64,000 nt of DNA from Rallus limicola (lineage: Eukaryota > Chordata > Aves > Gruiformes > Rallidae): the NCBI GenBank assembly GCA_022605955.1, contig JAKCOZ010000002.1:65266783-65330782 (forward strand), written 5' to 3'. Numbering within the stretch: the stretch's first letter is position 1; every line of letters begins with the position of its first letter. The position numbers were made by a program, and so were the translations under genes. Positions 11,156 to 22,700 of this stretch are shown here, piece after piece. The notes under the pieces were generated by a model, which worked only from the letters and a program-made list of their open reading frames with translations, ran no database searches and had not been told where the DNA came from.

Positions 11156-14100
11156 AGACTGAAGCAGCAATTTAAAGAAAAAACTTTCCTTCACATTTTT
11201 ATATAAATGCATATTGTCCAAGAGACCTTCCCTGCAAATAAGATTCTGTGTTACTTCAAGTATTTGTGTGGTCTCCGGGTGTCATTTCAAAGAAGAGTGT
11301 GTTGAAATAATCGGAGTTGGAATGACAAAAACTGGGCTAAATTCTTTAGAGCACATAGGGAGAAAAATATACAGTTTCCTTACCAAATACAAATTAAGCT
11401 AATTTCCTTGATGTAGCCATCTATATGTTTGAGACATGCAAGACTCAAAACATGTGGAAATAAGGGTTCTTCTCAGTTGGAAAAAGATCACTCAAAAAAT
11501 CAAGTGGTCATTATTGCATAAGAATATTTCAGATGCTTTTATACTTTATAAGCTTTAGTTCCAATTATTATGCAAAAAATGTCTGCCTAAGTTTGATTGC
11601 TCACATCTCCTGCTTAATGGCTTGGTTTGATGGAAAACTATCAGTGAAGCAAAAAAATGCAACAGCCATGTGTGTGTAGCACAAGAAATCTGGATGCTAA
11701 TGCAAATTAAGGTAGGTAAAATAGATAAGATAGATAAATTACAATAAGAAATAAAAAATTAGTTGATTTCCTAATTTCTATGTTAGAACTGACCTAGTTG
11801 GAAGGTGATGAGAAAAACAAGTTTGCCAAAAGACAATTACTGTTTCATGGAAAGTCAGCTCATCCAATCCTGTGAAATTCTGCATATTCCAGCTCAGTCT
11901 GGCATGGTTTGTCCAGCTCCTGCATTATTTCTGAAAGGCAGCACACAGTTTTGCAGATTAAAGTCATAGTCTGTTGGGAACCAACGAGGTAATTTATGTT
12001 TAAAGTGTTGCAAGAGACTGAATTAAATAACCGCTATCCTGGCAAGCATGGTAGACACCATCAGAGAGTCATTGTTAGCCCTCAAGACATGTAATCACTA
12101 GTACTTGTCCATAAGGGAATTTAATTCCATGAGATTTTTATTGTCTTTCTTATGAAATTCTTTCTGCTACTGATAGCTGATACCTCCTAAAAAATCCTCA
12201 GCTTGCAAGCGTGATACTGAGGCTTCCAATGTGTGGAAATACATGCAGTTGATGAGGGACAGCTCATTTTCACCAGAATGCTGTTACTCTTCCAGCTAAT
12301 TGTAACTTCTGCTTTCCTAACAATAAGAAGAGTAAATAAGCCAGAAAAAGCTCTGCCACGAATCAGACAACATAGAAATAAAAGACTCCTCATAGCTTTA
12401 TTAGTCATTTCTCTTTTGAACAGGAATCTCCCAAGTCAAGTGCAACTGGAGCAAAGAACTGTACTAGGCAGATATATTCCCTCTGAGTGTCACTGAAAGT
12501 TCCACCTACTTTCTTCTCTGAAAGCTCACTTCCTGAAAAAAGATGTTCACGCATGGAAACCAAAGCACTCATAGAGTGTCTTACTCCCACATATGAGGTG
12601 ATTATGGAAAGGAGCACTGATTTTACATTTCTTTCCTCCTGCAATGTTCTTGACAGGGAACTAACTTTAATTTTGGTAGGCCATGGAAAGACGTTAAAAG
12701 CATATCTGAAGGTTTGAACTAAAGTCAGTGAAGTTTCTAGCATTAAGTATGGGACATAAAATACAGTGACTTAGAGTGGGTAGATACCATCAGAAAATAT
12801 TTGGTTTTTTGATTGTGGGAGAAAAAATTTTTAAAGCCCAGTTAAAAGCCAACAATTGTGAGGAGAGACTTGATGGGTACATCTCACAGGGTTGTCTTCC
12901 AGTTCCTCTGGTGGCTCCAGTCAGTAGGTAGGTGCTTTGGCAGCAGCACAGAAGATTTTTGAAATAGATTGTTCAATACACAGAATCCCTATCAGCCATC
13001 CTTGTTGTACTCAGTAGGCAGGTTGGCTCAGGTACCTCTTGCATGGCTTTTTTCTTTCTGTGTACTCCAGAAAGAAGCAAAACCAGAATTCTAGTCTCAG
13101 AAATCCGCTGACTGTACAAAATTTATTATTATTTATACTGCAACTAGAAGGAAGATTTTTCAAGAATTCTGAAATTCCTATTGTATTTAAATTTGGGGAG
13201 AAAAAAATGTTTCAAATACACATTCTTTTCCCTGTCAGCTGTGATGAAAATGAATAGAGTGATACAATACAGGGTAATTTTGGCATCAGCTCCAGGAAAA
13301 CATGGGAATTATATTCTAAATCTTGGGGAAAGTTAAACTGGGTTATCCTGCCAAGTCCTCTAGCTTTATCTTGACACCAGATATTATCCTGTTAGTAATC
13401 ACCTGGGACTATAAAGATTGCAGTTTCCATTAAATTGCATTGTCTGTATTTTTTTAAGCTCCTTTCACTTTGCACACATATGCTTATGCATATGTGCCAA
13501 TGAAGATCATTCAATTACATAAATGACTTTATGTAACTATTGTTTTTCCCGCTTCACATATAAAAGCACAAATTTGATAATAAGTGAATTGGAGCTTGTA
13601 ATTGATTCATTTTTATTAGTTTACTGGGTTCGCATAAGATTTTATAAACTGAATCACTCATTAAGTGGCGATTTCTCTAATGTTTTATCAAATTTTCAAT
13701 GCCAACTTTTCTTAGCTAGAACAAGCAGGGGCTTTTAAGTCTTTTTCTATCTGTCCATCAATCCACTTGAAACATTGCTGCAGAATAATTAAATTCAAAA
13801 TTGTCTTTCTTTTATGTAGGTTTCGTCAGTCATTTTTCAAACAGTTCTCCTTTCCTTGCTTACTGTTATCTAAGGAGGTCCTCAAACTCTGAAACAACAG
13901 CTCAGGTAGAGCTCGGGAAACATTACAGAACTAATTCTACAGGCATCTTCAATTTTTAAATTGATTGCTTTCACTCTGCTCAGGCTTTCCCTGCTCTGTG
14001 AATTTGCTATCAGATAAATAAAATAATGTTTGTGAAAAGAACAAACTGTTAGTGAGCCCTGAAAAGCCAGAAAGTCAATTTCAAAATCCTAATTTTAAGG

Positions 14101-14457
14101 ATTTGAATCAGAAACCCAACCCTAACAGGTGACATATTGCAGTCAAGGAATTAAATTTTGTCACATCAAAGGAACTCCTGCTTCACCTAGAAAGATGGTA
14201 TGTGGAAAAACTACAGGTCATAAATTGTATTTTAAAATTATTTGATCAATAATGCTACATTAGTACTTATTTAAACAAATGTCCTGCCAGTCTTCAGGTC
14301 ATTTCCTACGATATCCTTTGTGAAATCTGTTGCTGAGGCTCCATCATAGTCAAAAGCAGATAGGTGATTTATGACAAGAAGTTACAGGTGTTAGTTTCAC
14401 TGTATTACTAAGATCAGCATATTTCCCTTTGTGTCATGACTGAAATAAAATGGAAAA
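11156..14457. other. Unique AT-rich DNA between the LTR pair
   Basis: No gene or repeat family is recognised. Overlapping short open frames on both strands at 12187-12743 have no recognisable motif and cannot be joined into a known protein. A 9-bp perfect inverted repeat lies at 13475-13496. Confidence 0.5.
13475..13496. repeat. Perfect 9-bp inverted repeat, 4-nt loop
   Basis: CACATATGC and GCATATGTG are separated by TTAT. The centre contains overlapping ATGC/GCAT half-sites of the kind bound by POU/octamer factors. The palindrome is seen directly; a regulatory role is conjecture. Confidence 0.6.
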
Positions 14458-14741
14458 GAACAGAATATTCCTGTTGGAAGGGACCTGCAATGACCATCAA
14501 GTCCAGCTGCCTGACCAATTCAGGTGCTGACCAAAAGTAAAAGCATGTTTTTAAGGTCGTTGGCTAAATGCTTCTTCAATGCTGTCAGGCTTGGGGCAAC
14601 AACCACCTATCTAGGTAGACTATTCCAGTGTTTGACCACCCTCTCAGTGTTGAAATGCTTCCCACTGTTCACTCAAAGCCTCCCCAGTGCAGCTTTGAAT
14701 CACTCCCATAAGTCCTGTCACTGGATTGCAGGGAGAAGAGA
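14458..14741 (-). mobile_element. CR1 LINE fragment, left part, split by LTR copy B
   Basis: Minus-strand CR1 landmarks are visible in order: 'gttggaagggacctgcaa', 'tccagctgcctgacc', 'ctattccagtgtttgaccaccctctcagtg' and 'gtcactggattgcagggagaagaga'. This variant differs from the copies with the CCATGGGCAGGG block and is more diverged, so it is probably an older subfamily. It is interrupted exactly at GAAGAGA by the LTR at 14742. The few bases after the LTR (to about 15334) may be its last remnant. Confidence 0.8.
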
Positions 14742-15326
14742 TGTCGTGGTTTCACCCCGGCTGTGGGCTGAGATCCACGCAGCTGCCTGCTCCTTAAAGT
14801 AAAAGAGCAGGAGAAAAGGGAAAAGGGGGGGAAACAAGGGAAGGGAAAAGGAAAGGGGCAAATAACTCCAAAACCAAGAAACTAAGAGGCCTGTGGGTTG
14901 GGATAAGGATAGTTTACTAAGATAACAGAAAGATAAAATATAACAATGCTAACAGGACTTTAGAGCAAAAGAATATGAAACTATTGATACACAATGCAGT
15001 TTCTCACCGAACCACACAACTCAGGCCGCACCACCCAGAGCTGTCCCGGAACCCGACCGTCCCCCAAGACCCTCGCGTCCTGGCCACTCGCGTCCCGGAA
15101 CCGCCCCCCTTCTTCCTCCCATCAGCCCCCTTTATCCTGGGCAGGACGTAATTGGCATGGAATACTCTCTTTGGCCCATCTGGGTCACCTGTCCTGGCTT
15201 TGACTGTCTGACTGAAACTAAAAACATCAGGGTGTTATCAGCACTGCTTTCATTTTAACTCCCAAACACAGCATTCCATCCGCTGCTACAAATGAAGTTA
15301 ACTCTATCCTGACTGAAACCAGGACA
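14742..15326 (-). mobile_element. Solo LTR, avian ERV (copy B), 585 bp, TSD AGAGA
   Basis: This is the reverse-complement relative of the LTR at 10564-11155. On the plus strand it runs from TGTCGTGGTTTCACC to CTGAAACCAGGACA. It is flanked by a perfect 5-bp duplication, AGAGA (14737-14741 and 15327-15331). By eye it differs from copy A at roughly a dozen positions, several at CpG sites, and in homopolymer length (7 G here against about 15 C there). The two target duplications differ, so these are independent insertions and not the ends of one provirus. It lies inside a CR1 copy, so it is younger than that CR1. Antisense open frames in both copies are shared LTR sequence and not genes. Confidence 0.92.
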
Positions 15327-15334
15327 AGAGATCA

Positions 15335-18279
15335 TCATGAAGAGAAGATGCAGACAGAAAAAAGAAAAATTGTGGTTGTGAAGCCACAGAAGAAGATAAC
15401 TGGGAACAGCCTTCACCTTGTCTTGCAGCTGAAGTGGGAAAACTATATGACAAGTTGCAGAAGATTCAGCCTGCCTACATGGACACCTTGGAGCCCATGG
15501 ACAGATGGTAATGCCAATGGTGTGCAGGGGCACCATTACCCATTCTGTGCTCTTCCCTACTCCCCAAGCTCAGGGGAGCTTGGTCAAGGTCTTATAACAG
15601 ACCAACACAAAATGTATGTCTTGGTGCTGTAATGGGTCTTGGAACACAAAAATAATTTGACATTAGTAAATATGTCTAATCTGCCTATAAGCAAAATGGA
15701 TTTTTGTTTGAGGACTGCTGCCTCCTGTCCCATAAAACTATGAAAATACTCTACATGTGGTACTAAAGACTTGGATTTTTTACAGGCAACTATTGCTTTT
15801 ATTTATTTCTTCTACATAAAGGTCAGAATAGGAGAGATTTTTACACTGCTATTGTGAAATATTTTTCCATATTTTAGAGAGCTGCTTGAGTTCAATCATA
15901 GAATACATAATTTTTCTGTATTGATTTTTTAAATTGGGTTATTTGTGGATAGTAGATCTCTGAGGGTTCTAAATTCACAGTTGACTTCTTATTTAATTGT
16001 TCCCCTGCTTCTCTAATTGTAAATATGACAAAAGGCAATTGGTGAAAATACTTATGGGTGGTCTTAAATACAGAACTTCACTGTTAAATAAAAGTTATTT
16101 AATATTTTACTTACTCTTCTGGCTGGGCAGCAGTCAAGCTAATATTCTAAACATAGTTTGTAAGTGATTATTTATGTAATTAGGAAGAAATATTGAAATA
16201 ATACTTCTTCTTCCACTGATAATGAATGTTTTCTTCTCATTTAAAATCAATTTATTTTCTCCCACTAGTCCCGCAATGTCTTTTTCCTTCTAATGCTTAC
16301 ACACTTAAATTTTTGCCTCATTGATCACTAAAAGGGTAAGAAAGCTTGGGTTAAAAGGGAAATACAAACCTCAAAGGCCAGTATGACACAGTTGAACACT
16401 TAAGACCAAATGATTACAAGTAATGTACATCCAGCCTGGTGGCAATATACAGGAAAGTATAAGAGAAAACATAATAAACCATGTATATGTATAGATTTCT
16501 GAATGGAAATTCTTATCATGCTATTGATTCTAGTGGTATTTTTGCATTAGAGGAATTGTTCTCCACTGTTTCTTCAGAGAATACTTGTGCTCAGCCCCAT
16601 GAAGACACAGTTTTGCAGAACCATTTAGGACAGCCATCCTGCTGAACTTCCACAGTTATTAGGACAAAATAGTCTGGTTTCAAGGTAAGGCACTGTGATA
16701 ATATTCTTTCACCTATTTAGTAACAAAGCATGAAGCATAATCTTAAACATGTTTTAAAGTCTAATTCATTAAATGTCATGCTGAGAAAATATTTGAAAGT
16801 GGATATATTGGAAGCACAGAGCAAAAGGTGACAAAATGCCACCCTAATGACCTCCCACACAAGGTAACTGGCAAGTTAATCTCTGACGGTTATGGTATGA
16901 CATCTATTACTGGAATTAAAGACTTGCAGTTACTAGCTTGTAAAATGAGTAACTCTTTGTGAGCAAAAGACAGAAGCAGAGGAAACATAGGTGATGTTAA
17001 CAAAAACAGACAAAGTATGCTTCCATCACAAAATATTTTTGCATTTATAGGAAAGAACTATTCAATTTACCTTATTCTACTTGCTTATTTCTTAAAAAAT
17101 AATGAATAGTAGTTACAAGTGTCTGGGAAATATTAGTATATTTTGATAAGTCAGCATCAGCCTCACTGGGAAGAAGCTCCATTGCCATATTCAAATAAAT
17201 ATGATTACCTTTTTTTCCAATTGTGTTTGCCATTATTCTTTTTTAGCTCTGTTCCTTCTAATTTAATGTTGCCATCAGTGTATGCTATTTGCTTGTCTGA
17301 AAAATAAACCCCCAAAAATCCAACTATCACAGCTAGTGCATTGAAATAGCAATATGTCATTTCCTTGCTTGAGAATGATAAATACATCGTTGCTAGGAAA
17401 CCATTTCCAAAGACAAAATTTTCAAAGGACAATATTTATACAGGCAAAAAAAATGTCCCAAGTATAATCACAAAGCAATATGGGAATCTAAACAATATTC
17501 CCATTATGGAGCCTGAAGGAGGAAGAAAGTTTGGAGGCAGACACAGCCAGTTTGTAACCTACTTTACTAGATAAATATTTTGTGTTATATCCATATTTTA
17601 ACCTATTTCTATACTGAACATAACATGCCTTTCCAAGATAAGATTCAAAAGCAGTGGTCAAGCATAAGTGCAGCCCCACCTTTCAGGCAGAAAATTTGAT
17701 CTTCAAAACCATTGCTCACATGAATAAAAACATGTCAGCAGAGAACAGGGCATAGTATGTCCCTTTCTGAAAAGTAATTTTTTGCACCTTTAGCTATATT
17801 TGAATTGAGATATTGAAAAAAAAAGGCATTAATTTAGATTCCTCATAATTTTTTTGGCAGTATCAGTAATGTGTCATCATGGCAGCCTCATGAAAGCTGG
17901 GTGAGGTGAAAGCTGTATTGAAGTTGGTCAGACACCACATCTTTCTGCCCGGCTCATTTGCTAAATATGGAAGATTCTTCTCTCCTAATATGTCTTTTGG
18001 ATGATGCTGACTTAAGAAGGCCAAAGGTCATGCACGAACTATAAAATACACAAATTAAAATGTATGTATACAGAGAAAACGTATATAATGTAGCAACTAA
18101 AATATCAAATTTTGCAGATATATACCCAAATTCAAGATTTCCTTTGCATAAGCTGTTTCTTCAGAGTTTTTGAACTAAAGAAAACACCTTCTAAAAAAAC
18201 AATAGCATGATTATTATACAGAATTTTTTCTCATCATAAATTAAAGTCCAAATTCTTTTGCAATCTGTTTATTAGTAAT
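15335..18279. other. Unique AT-rich DNA, no gene recognised
   Basis: A 94-codon open frame at 15348-15632 has no recognised motif. The rest is AT-rich without a recognised repeat, and I found no RNA gene. Confidence 0.5.
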
Positions 18280-19405
18280 TGTTGTTTTGTGTGGCTGGGT
18301 TCTGGTGGAGAAGGGGGGCTACAGGGGTGGCTTCTGCAAGAAGTAGCTAGAAGCATTCTGTAGGTCCAACAGAGTAAACACCAGCAGGCTAAAGGCTGGA
18401 GTTATTGCTGACCAAGGCTGAGGCAATTGGCGATGGTCATAGTGCCTCTGGGAATCACATTTAAGAAGTACAAAAACAAAAGCAGCCACTATTTGCCACC
18501 AGAGAAGGGAGTGAGAAGATGTAAGGAACTGTGCAGACACCAAGGTTGGTGAAGGGGAGAGAGGAGGCATCCCGGGTGCCAGAGAGAAAGATGCCCCTAC
18601 AGCCTGTGGAGAAATCCATGGTGGAGCAGGTGTGCCCCCACAGCCCATGGAAAAGGCCAAGACCCCACCTGTAGCCCGTGGAGAGGATCCACGCTGGCAC
18701 AGGTGAAGACGTACAAGGAGAGAGATGCTGTGATGACCCTGCCAGCACTTGCAGCCTGTGGAGAGAGACAGAGACACAGAGATGAGAGAGAGATCTGCAC
18801 TAGAACAAGTTTGCTGGGTGGGGAGGCTTGTGACTCCATGTGGGACCAGGCTGGAGCAGTCTGGGCTTGAGAGACATTTTGTGATTTATGACTGCACCCC
18901 ATAGCAGCAACCCACACTGGGGCAGCTGGCGAAGAGCTGAAGCCCCGTGGGAAAGTACTCATGCTGGAGAAGTTTGTGGAGGACTGTCTCCCCTGGGTGG
19001 GACCCCATGCTGGAGCAGGGGAAGGATGTGAGGAATGCCACCTCCCCCAGGCTAAGAAGAAAAACGACTTGTAAGGAACTGACCTAGAACCCCATTTTCC
19101 CAGTCCCTGCCCCTCCTCATGCCACATTGCAGGGGAAGAAGGGAGCAAAATCACGACTAAAGTGAAGTCTGCTAAGAAGGGAGGGGAGGGGGAAAGGTGC
19201 TTTAAGATCTGGTTGCACTTCTCATTGTCTGACTCTGGTTTCACTGTGTGTGCAGTGTAATAAATGAGAGAGTTTTCTTTCCTTTATTCTGTGTTGAATC
19301 TGTTTTGTCTGTGACACTAATTGTGGAATGACCTTTCCCTCAATATGTATTTTCTCCCTTTTCCAGCGTGGGCATCTGGACTCCAGACAGGGTCAAACCA
19401 CTGCA
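18280..19405 (+). mobile_element. Solo LTR, long avian ERVL-type, ~1.13 kb
   Basis: It begins TGTTGTTTTGTGTGGCTGGG and ends GGGTCAAACCACTGCA. Its blocks match the long bird ERVL LTR family known to me: 'ggctacaggggtggcttctgc' near the start, 'gaggactgtctcccctgggtggg' at about 18980, and the closing 'gtctgtgacactaattg' and 'ctggactccagacagggtcaaacc'. Inside is a degenerate repeated motif, AGCC(Y)GTGGAG-like, at 18601, 18642, 18673, 18752 and 18941. AATAAA (19259-19264) is the likely poly(A) signal. The flanking pentamers (GTAAT and TGAGA) do not match, so either the ends are shifted or the insertion is old. The long minus-strand open frames here (up to 215 codons) are a by-product of the GC-rich repeats and not genes. 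Confidence 0.85.
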
Positions 19406-19854
19406 TGAGATTATTAAACTTCATATCTGAAAGGTCTGCTTTTAGGTCCCTGATGTTTTGCATGCCTAGAAATGGCTGATACTGAGCTGTCAGATATCTC
19501 ATAAGACTCATCTACTCTCTGAGTTTACTGACTCCTCTGTGGTTTCTCAGTCTCCTGGGGTTTCTAGTTTGGTGGTGTAGTATGTTGGTGCACAAGTGGT
19601 TTTTGCAGGCACATCACCAACACAACACTAACTGAAAGCCACATGATAGCATTAGTATCACACGTGTCAAAATGAAAATGTCCTGGCAGCACCAACTGAT
19701 ACTCTGGATCAACAATGATCCTTTAAAGTACAACTTCTAAAATGTTCAACTGGACTTGCAGTTTTCTGAAAGTTTTCATGGCCAGTCAAAATTTGTGGGT
19801 ACTTAAAACTACAGGTGCTTAAAATGCAGTTCATTTGGAAGGGTCCTCTGGAAA
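19406..19854. other. Short unique spacer between LTR and CR1
   Basis: No gene is seen. A CR1-like snippet, TTGGAAGGGTCCTCTGG, lies at about 19835-19851, immediately before the next CR1 tail. It may be the stub of an earlier CR1. Confidence 0.45.
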
Positions 19855-20422
19855 TCATAGAATCAAAGAATAATAGAATGTGTAAGATCAGAAGGGACTT
19901 TTAAAGATCATCTAGTCCAAATCTCCTGCAGTAAGCAGGGACACCTGTAACTAAATTAGGTTGCTCAAAGCCTCATCAAGTCTGACCTTGAATGTCTCCA
20001 GAGATGGGGCTTCTACTACCTCTCTGGGCAACCTCTTCCAGTGTCTCACCACCCTCACAGTACAGAACTTCTTCCTAATGTCTAATCTAAACGTACCTTG
20101 CTCTAGTTTAAAACCATTGCCCCTTGTCATGTCACTACATACCCTTACAAACAGTCCTTTCCTGGCTTGTCTGTAGGCCCCTTCAGGTACTAGAAGACCA
20201 CTATTAGGTTCCCTCTGCGCCTTCTCTTCTCCAGGTTGAACAAACCCAACTCTCTCAGCCTATTTTGATAGGAGAGGTGCTTCAGCCTGCTGATCATCCT
20301 CATGGCCCTCCTCTGGACCTGCTCCAAGTGGTCCATCTTGTGTTTGGGGCTCCAGAGCTGGATGCAGGACTCCAGGTGAGGTCTCACCAGAGCAGTGTGG
20401 AAGGGGAGAATGATCAATGACC
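19855..20422 (-). mobile_element. CR1 LINE fragment, ~570 bp, with ORF2 C-terminal frame
   Basis: The left end TCATAGAATCAAAGAATAATAGAATG is a slightly mutated complement of the CR1 tail. The usual minus-strand blocks follow: 'gatcatctagtccaaatc', 'gggcaacctcttccagtgtctcacc', 'cttcttctccaggttgaac' and 'gctccagagctggatgcag'. An 80-codon minus-strand frame at 20190-20432 keeps recognisable ORF2 C-terminal text, for example TALVRPHLESCIQLWSPKHK and RLRELGLFNLEKRRRRGNLI, which lies downstream of the RT domain. The element is 5'-truncated and its downstream frame is broken. Confidence 0.93.
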
Positions 20423-22377
20423 AAATGATCATACCTGTACTGCCGCTAAAAGTGAGCTAACATCAAACTTTGATTTAATTGCTTAGTTTGAGCTCAGTGG
20501 AGCAAATCTCAAGAGGTGGAGTCCAAGACTTTGCTTGGTAACTAGTGTCAGTTTTTAATCACTCTCATTTTGATGCCCACCCTCACCCCATGCTCCATTA
20601 GACTTTCCCTTGCTGTAACTTGTGATCACTGCATAAAATGTTGCCATAATTTGATGCTAACAACATAGATTCACAATTCAATACTATATTTTATTGCAGT
20701 CACTGGAATGGATGAGGCTTGTATTAAAAGGGATTGGTAATTCTTTCCTCTTACACGTAACTTTTGAATATGTAAACCAGAAAAATTGCAGTAAAGCTGA
20801 TGATTAGGATTTGTCTCTGAGATTATCTTGTTTAAATGCAGTTTCTCAAATAGACTTCCACCGATTTATGTAGCTTTGCTAGAAAAGAAACATTATCTAG
20901 CTGGTATCAATAGAAATGTAAACTATGCAACAGCTGAAGGCAAAATTATAGGTGTTGGAGAAATCAACCCTTAGCAAGATTTCTGAAACGGGAATATAGA
21001 ATTTAAATAACAGTTGATCCTAAGCTGGAAGTACTTGGAAATAGTCACTCAATGGTAAACAACCTCTTTCAATGTGAAAAGAGGATGGAAATTAATCTCA
21101 GTGAAAGAAACAGTTTCTATGTGTTATCAAATGAGTGTTGGAGTTATGGTTTGTGAGAAAAATGCTGATATTTCTAGAAGTATGTAGAACCACATGCAAA
21201 ATTATCTGTGCAATTCCTAGGGTGACCTGTCCTAAGTGAAAAGGAATGGTTTTACCAATCTGAACTATTTACAGAGGCAAAAAAATTCAACTGAATTTGA
21301 AAAATTCGGTTATTGATAAAGGATTTTTCCTTGCAATCTTTAAATATTCTTGGGAGTATTCTGGCTGAAATAAAACCCTGATTCTTGGCAAATCTGATTT
21401 TCAGGTAACTCCCATGCCACTAAGTTCTCAGAAATGTTTCTGATAAAAGCTATAGCTTTTATTCAAACATTTGCCAGTAAAATTCTCTCTCTACAATTTG
21501 TGCCTGAGGAGAGGCCCTTCCAACTAGACTTGAATTTCAAAGCAGAACTTGTCAATAAATTTGCCATGAGGCTGTGTACCTAAGCTTTTATAGGATAATA
21601 TGGGTTCAAATATAATGTCAGGTCTATCCTTAAAATGCATTGTAGAAATACAGATTTTCTTCTATTGCAAGTCACAGAAAATATATCATGTACAAGATGA
21701 AGAGAAACTATAATCCGAATATTTTTATTGAAAAGTTGCTTTGTTTTGACAAGATTGGAGGTATCTCATGTATTCAAAATATTTCCTCTGTGCTTTTCAA
21801 GACATAAAAAGAAAATTGATACCTACTGCAGGATTGCCTTATGCCTTTTCTCTAGACAAATTAATGATCTTTCTTCTCTCCTGTCTCGTGTGTGTGTGTA
21901 CATGTGTGTAAATGTATATATATAAATGTATATATATTAATAAGATTTTTATATATGAAGAATTTTTTCAGTTTTGGTGTGATCGAGGGTCACTGGGGGA
22001 ACCTGCAGGAAAGTTTCAGGAACTTCTACCATTACATCTTGCAATGAAGCTGTATCTCAGCTGTTATGTTCTCCTAAATTGGGAAGGCAGGGAGAGAAAA
22101 CCCTTCTATTTTACAGTGAGCTTGTATTATCTCTCAGCTGCTTTCATGCTCTTTTACGCAGCAATATAGTACATAAAAATTACTATCCTCTGATTATTTT
22201 CTACTCTGTAATCAATGGATGGTCTTCCTTTTAATTCTCTAAAGTTCCTCATTGATTCAATCAAATAGAAACAACCCTGTCAAGAGGCTTTATAAGGATG
22301 AAATTATTTAGGTTTGACAAGATTTGGGCAGAAAGAGGAAAGGCTTTCTAAAGCTGTTATGCAATTAGGCTACATAA
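20423..22377. other. Unique AT-rich DNA
   Basis: No gene or known repeat family is recognised except the TG/TA simple repeat at 21888-21951. Confidence 0.5.
21888..21951. repeat. TG/TA-rich simple repeat
   Basis: (GT)n passes into two copies of an AATGTATATATAT-like block. It is a compound microsatellite and likely length-polymorphic. Confidence 0.8.
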
Positions 22378-22700
22378 TGGCAGCTGACATTCAACATGGA
22401 GAAATGCAAAGCATTGTTTATCAGAGGGACCAATTTAAAGCTTCTCACATATTCAGAAAGTCCTAAGAAGGGCAATGGAAATTATTAAAGACAAGAAGAT
22501 GTAGAACTTCCCTAGAAGGAAAGATTAAAAGCAGCAGGACTAATTAGTTTGACGGGGGAAATGGGGTGGGGATAGGTTTTTAAGCGAGTGAAAGCTGCTA
22601 GCATAAAGATATACACTAAATTAGAGATTCTAAAAAGAAGGTTAGTCCAGTGCCCACAATACAAATATGGGAAAGCATTCACAGGCAGTAAGTGATATAT
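22378..22700 (+). mobile_element. Decayed CR1-like LINE relic
   Basis: No CR1 tail remains, but two plus-strand stretches keep the expected protein text in the expected order. FNMEKCKALF at 22390-22419 corresponds to the segment just after the RT YADD region. ERLKAAGLISL at 22519-22551 corresponds to the conserved [10 protein letters not shown] segment of the ORF2 C-terminus. They lie closer together than in an intact element and several stops intervene, so internal sequence has been lost. This is an ancient copy, clearly more eroded than the tailed CR1s of the window. Confidence 0.5.

Noticed and set aside
12187..12743. Overlapping frames on both strands suggesting a gene
   Set aside because: Four mutually overlapping short frames with no family similarity; no consistent exon model.
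10564..15326. The two LTRs as ends of one provirus
   Set aside because: They are in opposite orientation, have different target duplications, and enclose no viral internal sequence.
15893..15910. TCATAGAATAC resembling the start of a minus-strand CR1
   Set aside because: None of the CR1 blocks that should follow are present.
18319..19244. Minus-strand open frames of 152 and 215 codons
   Set aside because: They lie antisense within the ERVL-type LTR, are low-complexity (S/P/W-rich) and arise from its GC-rich internal repeats.
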